A stretch of DNA of 64,000 bases from JANRLL01 sp033762715 (GTDB lineage Bacteria > Pseudomonadota > Alphaproteobacteria > Rickettsiales > SXRF01): positions 1 through 64,000 of the forward strand of contig JANRLL010000007.1 of assembly GCA_033762715.1 (NCBI GenBank). Reading direction: 5' to 3'. Every line of letters begins with the position of its first letter. The first letter of the stretch is position 1. Positions 1-9,541 of the stretch are shown in pieces. Both the position numbers and the translations under genes were made by a program. The notes under the pieces were generated by a model. That model did no database searches, had not been told where the DNA came from, and was given only the letters and a program-made list of their open reading frames with translations.

Positions 1-53
1 GGCGGTGACTCTAGGCTAAATAGCTGATTATAATCCGGTTCATTCATACGCAT
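1..53 (-). CDS. Possible 5' end of a leftward gene cut by the window edge
   Basis: A reading frame starts at an ATG on the minus strand and stays open to base 1. It reads MRMNEPDYNQLFSLESPP. A purine-rich stretch (GGCGAGAG) lies about 8-15 bases ahead of the ATG and could be a ribosome binding site. Only 17 codons are visible, so the product cannot be named. If real, it is divergent from dctA, and the ~100 bases between the two starts would hold both promoters. Confidence 0.3.
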   Translation of the reverse strand, partial: MRMNEPDYNQLFSLESP

Positions 54-154
54 AGTTTTTTCTCTCGCCAACCTTCCCATTTTAGCGTAAATCGAAGGCT
101 TTGCGTAATAAAATACGCATATTCACTATAAAAAATTATACAGGATGTTTTTTT

Positions 155-1444
155 ATGAAGCTACGCCCCGCCCTTTTGAGGAAAAAGCAGCAAAAGGCGC
201 TCTACAAAGACCTTTTCTTTCAAGTGGTTGTTGCGATTTTTCTTGGGGTGGCACTCGGGCATTATGAACCTGACCTTGCGGTTAAAATGAAACCGCTGGG
301 TGATGCCTTCATCAATCTGATCAAAATGATGATCGCTCCCATTATTTTTTGCACGGTTGTAAGCGGCATTGCCGGCATGCAAAATATGAAAAGCGCCGGC
401 CGTATTGGCGTGAAAGCGCTTATCTATTTCGAGGTGATGACCACGCTGGCGCTGATCTTGGGCCTGCTGTTCATGCATATTTACAACCCCGCTACCGGCA
501 TGAATATCACCCCTGACATGCTCGATAAGGAATCGGTCAAAGGCTATGTGGCTGCGGCAAGCCATAACAGCACCACCGAATTTTTCATGCATATGATCCC
601 CAGCCATCTGGTGAGCGCTTTTACCGAAGGCGATATTTTGCAGGTTTTGGTAGTATCGCTGCTCTTTGCCTGCGCGCTTTCTGCGCTGGGTAATCGCGCG
701 CAAGGCGTGTATGCGCTGATTCAGCAAATGTCTGAGATTTTGTTCAAGATGATTGAGTTCATCGTATTGCTGGCACCGCTGGGTGCGTTTGGTGCGATCG
801 CTTACACCATCGGTAAATTCGGTATCGATTCGCTGGGAAATCTGGCCAGTTTGGTGGGTGTATTTTACCTCTCCTGCTTCCTGTTTGTGGCCATCGCGCT
901 GGGTATTGTGATGCGCCTATGTGGTTTGAGCTTATGGGCGCTGGTTAAATATCTGAAAGAGGAATTCTTCATCGTACTGGGTACATCGTCGTCGGAGACG
1001 GTGCTGCCGCGCTTGATCGAGAAATTGTCTGCGGCTGGTTGCTCGCGTCAGGTGGTGGGCATGGTGATTCCCACCGGCTATTCGTTCAATTTGGACGGCA
1101 CCTCGCTCTACCTCACCATGGCAGCGCTTTTTATCGCTGAAGCCATGGGCATTAAACTCAGCTTCGGCGATCAGCTGACGCTCTTGGGCGTATTGCTGCT
1201 CACTTCCAAAGGAGCGGCTGGGGTTACCGGCAGTGGGTTTGTGGTACTGGCTGGATCGCTTTCGGCGGTGGGCCATATACCGCTCGAAGGGGTTGCCTTG
1301 ATTTTGGGTGTGGACCGCTTCATGTCTACCGGACGGGCGCTTACCAATATGATTGGTAATGGTGTGGCGGCGATTGTGGTGGCAAAGTGGGAAAAAGAGC
1401 TGGATATGACGGCAGCTCACCATATGCTGTCTGGCAAGGCCTAG
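155..1444 (+). CDS. dctA: C4-dicarboxylate:cation symporter, DctA/GltP family
   Basis: Inner-membrane secondary transporter that takes up C4-dicarboxylates such as succinate, fumarate and malate with protons or sodium. It is 429 residues with many hydrophobic helices. The family hallmarks are present: a serine-rich re-entrant loop (TSSSE, about residue 277), the NLDGT motif (about 312) and a glycine-rich GAAGVTGSG loop (about 353). I chose ATG 155 (MKLRPALL) over the upstream TTG at 101 because a CAGGA lies 9 bases ahead of it. Its TAG stop overlaps the TAG of the convergent permease gene inside a single CTAG. DctA is the closest match from the C-terminal third; a glutamate/aspartate symporter is the alternative. 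Confidence 0.9.
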   Translation: MKLRPALLRKKQQKALYKDLFFQVVVAIFLGVALGHYEPDLAVKMKPLGDAFINLIKMMIAPIIFCTVVSGIAGMQNMKSAGRIGVKALIYFEVMTTLALILGLLFMHIYNPATGMNITPDMLDKESVKGYVAAASHNSTTEFFMHMIPSHLVSAFTEGDILQVLVVSLLFACALSALGNRAQGVYALIQQMSEILFKMIEFIVLLAPLGAFGAIAYTIGKFGIDSLGNLASLVGVFYLSCFLFVAIALGIVMRLCGLSLWALVKYLKEEFFIVLGTSSSETVLPRLIEKLSAAGCSRQVVGMVIPTGYSFNLDGTSLYLTMAALFIAEAMGIKLSFGDQLTLLGVLLLTSKGAAGVTGSGFVVLAGSLSAVGHIPLEGVALILGVDRFMSTGRALTNMIGNGVAAIVVAKWEKELDMTAAHHMLSGKA

Positions 1445-2346
1445 TTACTGCTGATATCGATAGTGGTTGCGCGGATGGCGCTTTTTTTCGCCTCGCGATG
1501 CGCTATATAGACAGTGCTGGCCACAATAATCAGCGCGCCGCTGATGGTATGCGTATCCAGCGTTTCGCCAAATAAGATATAGGCCAGAATGGCAGTGAAA
1601 ATCAGCCGCGTGAAATCCACCGGCATTAAAATCACCATATCAGCGCGGATATAGGCGCGGGTCATCAGCAAATGCGCAGCCGTGGATAAGACGGTAACCA
1701 TGGCGATCAGCGCAATATGATGCACAGTGAGCGGTTGCCAATGCAGCAAAGCCAATGGTATCGACCACGGGATCATGAATAACGACATATAAAACACGAT
1801 AGTCTCCGGCGCTTCGGTGCGGGTCAGGGATTTCACCAATACACCGGCAATGGCCATCATACCTGATGATAGCAGCACAATGGCGGCGCTAGGGTTCACC
1901 AGCCCCATATCGGGCCGCAAAATCACCAGCATGCCGACGAAGCCTGCGATAATCGCGCTCAGGCGATGCACACCCACTCGCTCGCCCAAAAACAGCATGG
2001 CAAAAATGGTGGAAAAAATGGGAGTGGTGAAGCTTAAAGCCGTCGCTAGTGTCAGCGGCATAATGGTGACGCTGTAAAACCATAACTCCATCGCTACAAT
2101 ACCAACACTCGCGCGCCAAAAATGACTTCTGATGCGCGTAGTGGCAAAGCGCGGTTTGCCGCCGCTAATGAGGCTGGTCCACAGCAAAATCAATATAAAG
2201 CTGCCGATATTACGCAGCAGTACCATTTGGGTGGAGGCCAATTCCGGCGAGAGCAGGCGGATGAATACATTCATGGACGATAGGCACGCCATGGCGAGGA
2301 GCATCAGCAAAATGGCTTGTAGCGAGCGTGAAAGGATGGGCATCAT
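1441..2346 (-). CDS. DMT-superfamily permease with EamA domains
   Basis: Integral membrane protein of about 301 residues with roughly ten hydrophobic segments in two halves, as in EamA-type drug/metabolite transporters. These export or exchange small metabolites; the substrate cannot be read from sequence. The start at MMPILSRS is preferred over the upstream ATG at 2418, because the extra 24 residues are polar, would precede the first helix and would run into glnD. An AAGGA lies 14 bases ahead. It is divergent from glnD with about 45 bases between starts. Confidence 0.8.
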   Translation of the reverse strand: MMPILSRSLQAILLMLLAMACLSSMNVFIRLLSPELASTQMVLLRNIGSFILILLWTSLISGGKPRFATTRIRSHFWRASVGIVAMELWFYSVTIMPLTLATALSFTTPIFSTIFAMLFLGERVGVHRLSAIIAGFVGMLVILRPDMGLVNPSAAIVLLSSGMMAIAGVLVKSLTRTEAPETIVFYMSLFMIPWSIPLALLHWQPLTVHHIALIAMVTVLSTAAHLLMTRAYIRADMVILMPVDFTRLIFTAILAYILFGETLDTHTISGALIIVASTVYIAHREAKKSAIRATTIDISSN

Positions 2347-2391
2347 TTGGTGCTTAACATTCCTTATTATGGGCGTAATATCAATAGCAAG

Positions 2392-5076
2392 ATGACAAGA
2401 CTTGCTCCGCTCGTTCAACCCGATTTATGGCCCGACTGTCCGCCTTTGCCGAAAAAGGCAACGCAGCCGGAGATTGTCGCGCGTTTGCGCCCATGGCTTG
2501 CCGAACAGAAGCAGCGCATCAAAGACCGTTTTATGCAGGATGCGGCTGCGCGTGAATTGCTGATGCATCATTCGGCGGTGATTGATGCCGTGATTAAATG
2601 CCTGCATGCGCATTATGCCGGTCCGCAGTCAAAGCTGGTAGTTGCGGCCGTTGGTGGGTATGGGCGCTGCAAACTTTTCCCCTATTCTGACATCGATTTG
2701 GTGTTTTTGCATGATGGTATCGACCGCGCCGCCGGAACCGTGGCCGAGCAGATTTTATATGTGCTGTGGGATTTAGGGCTTACCGTTGGGCAGTCGCATC
2801 GCAGCGTCGATGAGGCAATTGAGCATTCCAATCTCGATATGACCGTGCGCAGCAATCTGCTGGATGCGCGGTTTCTAGCAGGCAACCAGGCGGTGTTTGA
2901 CCTGTTTACCACGCGCTTTGAAAGCGAGATCATGGAAGGCACTGAGATGGAGTTTGTTGAAGCCAAACTCGCCGAGCGTGATCAGCGCCATAAGCGTTAC
3001 GGCGATTCGCGCTATATGCTTGAGCCTAATGTGAAAGAAGGCAAGGGTGGCCTGCGCGATCTGCACACGCTGTGGTGGCTAGTGCGCTATGTTTATCCGA
3101 TTCGCGAACTCGAAGACATGGTGCCGATGCAGCTTCTGACGCCGGAGGAATTTTCTAATTTCGATCAGGCGCGGAAATTTTTATACCGCGTGCGCATCTA
3201 TCTGCATTACCAAGAAGATCGTGCCGAAGAGCGCCTAACGTTTGAGCGCCAGCACGCGTTGGCGGTGGCCATGGGTTTTGAGCACCCATCCATGAACCAG
3301 GCCATTATCCGCTTTATGAAACGCTATTTCGTGGCGGTGCGCACGGTGGGGGCGACCACGCGGATTTTCTGCGCGCTGCTCGAAGACCAGCATAAACGCC
3401 GGCCGCGCAAAGCCTTGGCCGCCTTGTGGCATACGCCGTGGAAATTGGGTGGGTTTCGCCTAGACGGCGAGCGCTTGAATCTGCGCAGCCACCAATCGTT
3501 TGAGTATCATCCGCTTTTGATGTTGGAACTGTTTCGTATCAGCCAAATGCATGAGCTTGATATTCACCCGCATGCGCTGCAAATGATCGGCCGCAACCTG
3601 GCCTTGATAGATGATCGCCTGCGCCGCGACCATGCGGCCAATACGATTTTTCTCGATATTTTGCTGTCGGAACATAATCCAGAAATCACCCTCCGGCGTA
3701 TGAGCGAAGCAGGCGTGCTGGGCCGTTTTATGCCGGATTTTGGGCGTGTGGTCGGGCTTACGCAATTTAACATGTATCACATCTATACGGTGGATGAGCA
3801 TACGCTGGTCGCGCTGGGTATTTTGCACGGCATCGAAGAAGGTGAGTATAAAGAAGAGTTGCCACTTGCTACTGAGTTGATCGATCGCATTGCCATGCGC
3901 CGCGCGCTTTATGTGGCGCTTTTTTGCCATGATATTGCCCAGGGCCGCGGCGGTGATCATTCGGAGTTAGGCGAGAAGGTGGTGGCTAAATTTGCCGAGC
4001 GCTTGGGGCTCTCGGATGATGAGGTGCAAACGGCGGCTTGGCTCGTGCGCTATCATTTGCTTTTTTCCAATACCGCCTTTAAACGCGACGTGAATGATCC
4101 CAAAACCGTGCAGGATTTTGTGGCGAAAGTGCAATCGCCGGAGCGGCTTCGCCTGCTTTACGTGCTAACCGTGGCCGATATGCGCGCAGTAAGTGCGGCA
4201 GTGTGGAATGCGTGGAAAGCATCACTGCTGGCGGATCTTTACAAGCGGGCCGAGCAGCTGATGGGCACTGGCAACGTCATCGTGCATGCGCCTAAAACCG
4301 GCCAAATTAAAGAATCGCTGCGTAAGCAATTGCCTGGCTGGGATGACGTCTCGCTGGATCTCTACACCGAGCAATGCAGCGCCTCGCTTTTGGCGGCGTG
4401 CGATACGCACCAACACGCCATTATCGCGCGGATGCTGCGCGAAGCGCAGTCGGCGCCGCAGCCTTTGCTGATTGACACCCAGCATGATTATGAGCGCAGC
4501 ATCACCGAGATTATCGTCTGCGCCACCGATCATAGCGGGTTGTTTTCCAAAATCTCCGGCGCCATGGCGCTGGCCGGCGCCAATATTATCAACGCCAAAA
4601 TCTTCACGTTGAAAAACGGCATGGCGCTCGATATTTTCCAGTTGCAAGATACCACGGGCGATGTGTTTGACCGACCTGACCGCTTGGCCAAAATGTCGGT
4701 CTATATTGAGCAGGCGCTCACGGGCGAGCTCGATATTGTAAAGGCGCTTGCTGAGCGGCGTAGCAGCTACAACGTCGATTCACGCGACAGCATGTCGGGT
4801 GTGGGGCAGGTGTTTATTGAAAATAACGCCAGCAATATCTACACCGTGATTGAAATCACCGCCAAGGATCGCTCGGGGTTTTTGTATGAAATTACCGATG
4901 CGATGGTAGCACTCGGCCTGACCATTGCTACTGCCCATATCTATACCTACGGCACGCAGGTGGCCGACGTGTTTTACGTGAAAGACGTGTTTGGCCTGAA
5001 GCTCAATCACGATGCGAAAATCAGGCAGGTGCGCGATGCCTTGCTGAAAGTAGTCAATAACCGAAAAGCGGCTTGA
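2392..5076 (+). CDS. glnD: Bifunctional [protein-PII] uridylyltransferase / uridylyl-removing enzyme
   Basis: Nitrogen-status sensor that uridylylates PII (GlnB/GlnK) when glutamine is low and removes UMP when it is high. All expected domains are visible in 894 residues: a nucleotidyltransferase domain with GGYGR followed by SDIDLVFLHD (about 87-105), an HD phosphohydrolase domain with CHDIAQGRGGDHSELG (about 511), and two C-terminal ACT domains (starting near 703 and 813) that sense glutamine. The start ATG at 2392 (MTRLAPLVQ) is preferred over 2347, whose extra residues look non-coding. Its 3' end overlaps the convergent hdaA by 23 bases. Confidence 0.96.
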   Translation: MTRLAPLVQPDLWPDCPPLPKKATQPEIVARLRPWLAEQKQRIKDRFMQDAAARELLMHHSAVIDAVIKCLHAHYAGPQSKLVVAAVGGYGRCKLFPYSDIDLVFLHDGIDRAAGTVAEQILYVLWDLGLTVGQSHRSVDEAIEHSNLDMTVRSNLLDARFLAGNQAVFDLFTTRFESEIMEGTEMEFVEAKLAERDQRHKRYGDSRYMLEPNVKEGKGGLRDLHTLWWLVRYVYPIRELEDMVPMQLLTPEEFSNFDQARKFLYRVRIYLHYQEDRAEERLTFERQHALAVAMGFEHPSMNQAIIRFMKRYFVAVRTVGATTRIFCALLEDQHKRRPRKALAALWHTPWKLGGFRLDGERLNLRSHQSFEYHPLLMLELFRISQMHELDIHPHALQMIGRNLALIDDRLRRDHAANTIFLDILLSEHNPEITLRRMSEAGVLGRFMPDFGRVVGLTQFNMYHIYTVDEHTLVALGILHGIEEGEYKEELPLATELIDRIAMRRALYVALFCHDIAQGRGGDHSELGEKVVAKFAERLGLSDDEVQTAAWLVRYHLLFSNTAFKRDVNDPKTVQDFVAKVQSPERLRLLYVLTVADMRAVSAAVWNAWKASLLADLYKRAEQLMGTGNVIVHAPKTGQIKESLRKQLPGWDDVSLDLYTEQCSASLLAACDTHQHAIIARMLREAQSAPQPLLIDTQHDYERSITEIIVCATDHSGLFSKISGAMALAGANIINAKIFTLKNGMALDIFQLQDTTGDVFDRPDRLAKMSVYIEQALTGELDIVKALAERRSSYNVDSRDSMSGVGQVFIENNASNIYTVIEITAKDRSGFLYEITDAMVALGLTIATAHIYTYGTQVADVFYVKDVFGLKLNHDAKIRQVRDALLKVVNNRKAA

Positions 5077-5692
5077 TAAACGGAATGGTAATCTCGCGCT
5101 TGGCGGCGAGCGCCTGACGGTCAATTTTTTCAACCGCATCTAGAATGGCGCTAAACGATCGCTCGCTGCGCGCCACCAGATACTCAATCACCTCGTTTGC
5201 GACCTTGAGCTGCCGGTCGGCAAATTGCTTGCGCAGTACGGCAGCTAAGGCCGCATCATCCGGTGTGGCAATCGATACCGCCTGCATAGCGCGAAGACGC
5301 GAGGTGAGGTCGGCTAAATCAAATGGCAGCGTTGCAGCGGGCACCCGCGCAGTCAGCAGCAATGGATAGCCTTGTTCTTTCATGTAATTGATCAGGTGAA
5401 AAAGCGCTGCCTGGTCTGTGATCTGTTCGATGGCATCCACGGCAAGCGGACCGCTTATACTGGCCGGATTAAAGGAGAAATCCTGCCCCTGTACGATGTT
5501 TGCCTGGTTTGCATGTGCCCAGATATGCGCCAAATGGCTTTTGCCACTGCCGGACTCGCCCCAAAGCAGTAAGGCAGGCCATGACCAGGGTTGGGTCAGC
5601 ATCTGGTGTGCTTCGTGGTTACAGCTCGACACCACGAAATTGGCGGGCGAAAAATCCGCAGGCAATGACAGGCTGAAAGCGTATTGCGACAT
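5054..5692 (-). CDS. hdaA: DnaA regulatory inactivator, HdaA/Hda type
   Basis: A 212-residue DnaA-like AAA+ protein without the DNA-binding domain IV. In alphaproteobacteria HdaA works with the DNA-loaded sliding clamp to stimulate ATP hydrolysis by DnaA and prevent over-initiation. Visible features are a Walker A loop GESGSGKSH (45-53), a degenerate Walker B region (AVDAIEQI) and a C-terminal lid with SERSFSAILDAVEKID, typical of Hda. The N-terminal QYAFSLSLP may include the clamp-binding element. First of a leftward trio? No: it lies downstream of perM by 8 bases and is probably co-transcribed with it. Confidence 0.88.
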   Translation of the reverse strand: MSQYAFSLSLPADFSPANFVVSSCNHEAHQMLTQPWSWPALLLWGESGSGKSHLAHIWAHANQANIVQGQDFSFNPASISGPLAVDAIEQITDQAALFHLINYMKEQGYPLLLTARVPAATLPFDLADLTSRLRAMQAVSIATPDDAALAAVLRKQFADRQLKVANEVIEYLVARSERSFSAILDAVEKIDRQALAAKREITIPFIKPLFGY

Positions 5693-5700
5693 GGTTGAAA

Positions 5701-6765
5701 CTATAGACGCGGCGGCAAAATAGCGCCGCTATAATAGCCACTGCGCAGATATTGCTCGATGGCAAAGCGAATCACCACACCCACCACCGCCGTAAACGGC
5801 ACGGCAATCAGAATGCCGACAAAGCCAAACAATGCGCCGCCTGCCAGCATGCCAAAAATAATCCACACCGGATGCAGCCCGACTTTATCACCCACGAGTT
5901 TTGGCGTAATCAGCGCGCCTTCGAGTACTTGGCCGGCCATGTAGACTCCCAGCACAAACGCCATGTCATGCCAGTTACCGAATTGGAAAAAAGCGACCGT
6001 GAGTGCCACGATGGCGCTAAACACCGCGCCAATATAAGGCAGGATCAACATGAATCCCGACATCATGCCAATCAGAATGGCAAATTTAAGGCCGGTCAAG
6101 GAGAGGCCCACCGCATAAAACACTGCCAGCAATAGACACACATTCAGCTGGCCGCGAATAAAACCAGCTAGGGTGCGATCGATGATTAGCAACTGTTGGC
6201 GAATGGTAGCTTCATAGGGGCGGGGTAGCAAATCGTGCAGGCGCGCAACAAGCCTGTCCCAATCGCGCAGCAGATAGAAAGTGACGACCGGCGTGATAAG
6301 AAGAAGCGACATGACGGTGACCACCGCCATACCCGATTGCAGCAAGCCGGTGATGAAATTACCGCTCATATTAAGCACGACGCCGGAGAGATTGCTGGCG
6401 ATAGTTTTTAAGTTCTCGATATGGATATCGTGCATACCCAGCCATTCGGCGAGCACCATGCCGTAATCATCTTCCAGCTGCGCCGCATATCGTGGTAGAT
6501 CTGCTAAAAACGCGCTTAGCTGGCTGACGATGATGGGCATAATCAAAATGGAAAGGGCAAGGATAACCGAGAAAAACAGGCCGGTAATAACCAAGGTAGC
6601 CATGCTGCGTGAAAAACCCCAACGCTCCATTCTATCTGCTGCCGGATCGAGGAAATAGGCGGTTAGAACACCCAGCACGAAAGGCAGCAGCACCTCGCGT
6701 ATGCCATAGAGGAAAAGCAGAAAGGTAAAGGCAATGCCAATCCAAAACATCCAACGTTTAGTCAC
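5701..6765 (-). CDS. AI-2E/PerM family membrane transporter
   Basis: Polytopic inner-membrane protein of 354 residues with about seven to eight hydrophobic segments: two near the N-terminus, a soluble loop (about 90-140), then a C-terminal bundle. The order and the PYIGAVFSAIVAL and GLHPVWIIFGMLAGG stretches match the AI-2E/PerM family, whose members have been tied to autoinducer-2 export or Na+/H+ antiport; the substrate here is unknown. The first ATG overlaps the end of the DUF2066 gene by 8 bases, so translation is probably coupled. A PerM gene next to hdaA and purM is a common alphaproteobacterial arrangement. Confidence 0.85.
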   Translation of the reverse strand: MTKRWMFWIGIAFTFLLFLYGIREVLLPFVLGVLTAYFLDPAADRMERWGFSRSMATLVITGLFFSVILALSILIMPIIVSQLSAFLADLPRYAAQLEDDYGMVLAEWLGMHDIHIENLKTIASNLSGVVLNMSGNFITGLLQSGMAVVTVMSLLLITPVVTFYLLRDWDRLVARLHDLLPRPYEATIRQQLLIIDRTLAGFIRGQLNVCLLLAVFYAVGLSLTGLKFAILIGMMSGFMLILPYIGAVFSAIVALTVAFFQFGNWHDMAFVLGVYMAGQVLEGALITPKLVGDKVGLHPVWIIFGMLAGGALFGFVGILIAVPFTAVVGVVIRFAIEQYLRSGYYSGAILPPRL

Positions 6766-7849
6766 GTGAAATCACCCAATATTTTTCGGTTTGTGCCAGA
6801 CGTAGTTTATGCGCGGTCATGGCGCTGGCAAGCGATTGCGCAGTGCCGCGATAGTAAAGCACCATATCAACTTGCTGCGGCGACATGGCCAGTAGTTCAA
6901 TGCGATCAACCATGGGCATGCTGGAGAGCTTCTCGCGCAAATCGGTCCAGCTGCCTAGCGTGGTTATACTGGCTAGAATCATTACTTTATTGCGTTCACC
7001 GCCGCGCACTTCTTTCGATTGCGCCAGCTCTTCGGTTTTTTTGGTGCGTAGGTTATCGGCAATATCACGCGCCGCGCGAGCCAGCAGCAGATCGCGGGTT
7101 TCTTCCGGATCAGCGCGGTAAGTCAGCGCATTGGCCTGCACCTTACTGCGGTTGATACGGCGCATCACTACGTTGAGCGTCATGTCGGGATTGCGCTTAT
7201 AGGTGGCCTGCGCGATGATGATATCACTTACCCCATAGCGTATAGCCAGTGGCGCCACAGCCGCATAGTTGGCGGTTGCCAAGTTGTTGGTGTTTAAGAT
7301 GCCCGAATCGTTGGCGTCGCCATAAGGCAAAATAATATCGCCGGTATTGACCTCAAGGCCAAACATGCGCCAGACGTTGCGCCACGGGTTTTTATCTTCC
7401 CACAGCATGACATTGCCTTCGGTTTCAAAAACCGGAATAATCAGAAAGGAGCTGGTGGTGATGTTATCGTCTTTTTCGACATCGGCGCTGATTTTGCCGA
7501 TCAGGCTGCTAATAGCGGCAGCGTCAAAGCTTACGCGCATCTGAGCGCGGTAGCGGTCGGAGGCGATTTTTTCATCCAAAATTTCGGTGCCACGCACCAT
7601 GGCGGCAATTTTTTTGGCGTCGAGCGAGGCAATAATACCTTGCACTTGTTCAGGGGGGGCGAGCTTGTTCAGCAGGTCGGCCAGCGCATCTAAATGGGCT
7701 TTGGCCATAGCCTTATCGCGAGCATCGGTTGCGTCTTTACCGGTGATATCCACCGTGACTTCGCTATTGACTAACGCCTCGCCAGCCCACGCAAAAAGCG
7801 GCATCAACAAGCAGCACACCGATAGTAATAACGCGATAAATCTAAACAT
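6758..7849 (-). CDS. DUF2066 periplasmic protein
   Basis: Exported protein of 363 residues and unknown role. The start at MFRFIALLLSVCCLLM gives a clear signal peptide (cut near AWA|GEALV), whereas the longer reading from 7918 would add 23 residues ahead of it. The mature part has the DUF2066 pattern: EVTVDITGKDATDARDKA near the N-terminus and long stretches of alternating beta and alpha. Divergent from purM with about 75 bases between starts. This uncharacterised family is often found beside purM and perM; the conserved linkage suggests co-regulation rather than a purine role. Confidence 0.82.
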   Translation of the reverse strand: MFRFIALLLSVCCLLMPLFAWAGEALVNSEVTVDITGKDATDARDKAMAKAHLDALADLLNKLAPPEQVQGIIASLDAKKIAAMVRGTEILDEKIASDRYRAQMRVSFDAAAISSLIGKISADVEKDDNITTSSFLIIPVFETEGNVMLWEDKNPWRNVWRMFGLEVNTGDIILPYGDANDSGILNTNNLATANYAAVAPLAIRYGVSDIIIAQATYKRNPDMTLNVVMRRINRSKVQANALTYRADPEETRDLLLARAARDIADNLRTKKTEELAQSKEVRGGERNKVMILASITTLGSWTDLREKLSSMPMVDRIELLAMSPQQVDMVLYYRGTAQSLASAMTAHKLRLAQTEKYWVISRD

Positions 7850-7923
7850 ACCTGTATTAAGCACTTGAACCGGACAACAACAGGCATTACTCATACTGAC
7901 AAAACCATCCAGAAGCAAGGCTC

Positions 7924-8967
7924 ATGGCAACAGCAACCTATAAAGAAGCAGGGGTTAATATCGATGCAGGCAACGCGCTGGTCGATCGTATTAAACCCTT
8001 GGCACGCGCAACTCGCCGCTTAGGCTCGCTCGATGATTTAGGCGGCTTTGGTGCGCTGTTTGATGTGAAGGCAGCTGGCTATAGCGATCCGCTTTTGGTC
8101 TCATCGACCGACGGTGTAGGAACCAAACTTAAAATTGCACAAACCTTGGATCGCCATGACACGATTGGTATCGATCTGGTGGCAATGTGCGTCAATGACC
8201 TGGTGGTGCAGGGTGCTGAGCCGCTCTTCTTCCTCGATTATTTTGCAACCGGCGCGCTGTCGGTAGATATAGCGGAAAAAGTAATTAAAGGTATTTCCGA
8301 TGGTTGCCAGCAAGCAGGGTGTGCGCTGATTGGCGGCGAGACCGCTGAGATGCCTGGCATGTATGGTCCCGGGGAATATGACCTTGCTGGCTTTACCGTC
8401 GGTGCGGTGGAGCGCTCGCAACTGCTGCCTAGCAAAGCGATGAGCGAAGGCGATGTGGTGTTGGGTTTGGCCTCGAGCGGCGTGCATTCGAACGGCTATT
8501 CGCTGGTGCGTCATATTATGGCGATGCAATCGCTGGATTATAATTCGGCGACACCGTTTGCGCCGAGCGAAAGCTTTGCCAATATTCTGATGACGCCAAC
8601 GCGCATTTACGTGAAAGGCTGCCTCAAAGCATTGAAAGAATTTCCCGATGCCATCCGCGGATTTGCGCATATCACCGGCGGCGGCCTGCCGGAAAACCTG
8701 CCGCGCGTCTTGCCTAAAAATCTGGCAGCGGAGATTAACACAAACGCCTGGGAACGCCCTGCCATTTTACGTTGGCTGCAAGAAGCCGGCAATGTGCCTG
8801 ACGGCGATATGTGGCGCACCTTTAACTGCGGCATTGGTATGGTGGTGATTGTGGCCGCATCGGCAGCAAGCAGCGTGTCTGCCGCCCTAAAAGCGCAAGG
8901 CGAGACAGTATATGATCTCGGCCATATTATCCCTCGTAAAGCTGAGGGCGTGGTGCTGCGTGCGTAA
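7924..8967 (+). CDS. purM: Phosphoribosylformylglycinamidine cyclo-ligase (AIR synthetase)
   Basis: Fifth step of purine biosynthesis: ATP-dependent closure of FGAM to AIR. The 347-residue length is usual. Signature segments are SSTDGVGTKLK (about 60-70), CVNDLVVQGAEPLFFLDY, GGETAEMPGMY and a C-terminal GIGMVVIV. The ATG is preceded by AAGG. The gene overlaps purN by 8 bases and the two surely form one transcript, an arrangement seen in many proteobacteria. Confidence 0.97.
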   Translation: MATATYKEAGVNIDAGNALVDRIKPLARATRRLGSLDDLGGFGALFDVKAAGYSDPLLVSSTDGVGTKLKIAQTLDRHDTIGIDLVAMCVNDLVVQGAEPLFFLDYFATGALSVDIAEKVIKGISDGCQQAGCALIGGETAEMPGMYGPGEYDLAGFTVGAVERSQLLPSKAMSEGDVVLGLASSGVHSNGYSLVRHIMAMQSLDYNSATPFAPSESFANILMTPTRIYVKGCLKALKEFPDAIRGFAHITGGGLPENLPRVLPKNLAAEINTNAWERPAILRWLQEAGNVPDGDMWRTFNCGIGMVVIVAASAASSVSAALKAQGETVYDLGHIIPRKAEGVVLRA

Positions 8968-9541
8968 GCGCAAGATTGCAGTTCTTATTTCCGGTAGTGG
9001 CAGTAATTTGCAGGCATTGATCGATGCGACGCAAGCAGCCGATTTTCCAGCACAGATTGAATTGGTTATCTCCAATAAGCCCGACGCCTATGGATTGTTG
9101 CGGGCACAACAGGCTAAAATCGCCACGCAGGTGATTAATCATAAAGACTATGCCACCCGCCAAGCCTTTGATGCGGCGCTACAAAAATCGCTGGAGACCG
9201 CACAGATAGAGATTGTATGCCTGGCCGGATTTATGCGTTTGCTGACAAGCGAATTGGTCAATCAGTGGCAAGGCAGAATGCTCAATATCCACCCGTCCTT
9301 GCTGCCAGCGTTTAAAGGCGCGCATGCCATTGCCGATGCGTTAGCGGCCGGCGCCAAAGAAACGGGCTGCACGGTGCATTACGTGGTGCCGGAAATGGAT
9401 GCAGGTCCGGTGCTTGTGCAGGCGAAAGTAGCCATACTGCCAGGTGACACGCAAGACACGCTGGCTGCGCGCATTCACGCGCAAGAGCACATCATCTATC
9501 CACAAGCGCTCAAAAAGCTGGCGCTAAGTCTTGCTGATTAG
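8960..9541 (+). CDS. purN: Phosphoribosylglycinamide formyltransferase 1 (GART)
   Basis: Third step of purine synthesis: moves the formyl group of 10-formyl-THF to GAR. From the GTG at 8960 the protein is 193 residues. It shows GSGSNLQAL (12-20), the formyl-transfer site NIHPSLLPAFKG (catalytic N and H near 107-109) and DAGPV (catalytic Asp near 144). An upstream ATG at 8912 lies deep in purM and adds residues that do not fit the family, so the GTG overlapping the purM stop is chosen. Its stop overlaps the convergent ndk stop. Confidence 0.95.
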   Translation: MRKRKIAVLISGSGSNLQALIDATQAADFPAQIELVISNKPDAYGLLRAQQAKIATQVINHKDYATRQAFDAALQKSLETAQIEIVCLAGFMRLLTSELVNQWQGRMLNIHPSLLPAFKGAHAIADALAAGAKETGCTVHYVVPEMDAGPVLVQAKVAILPGDTQDTLAARIHAQEHIIYPQALKKLALSLAD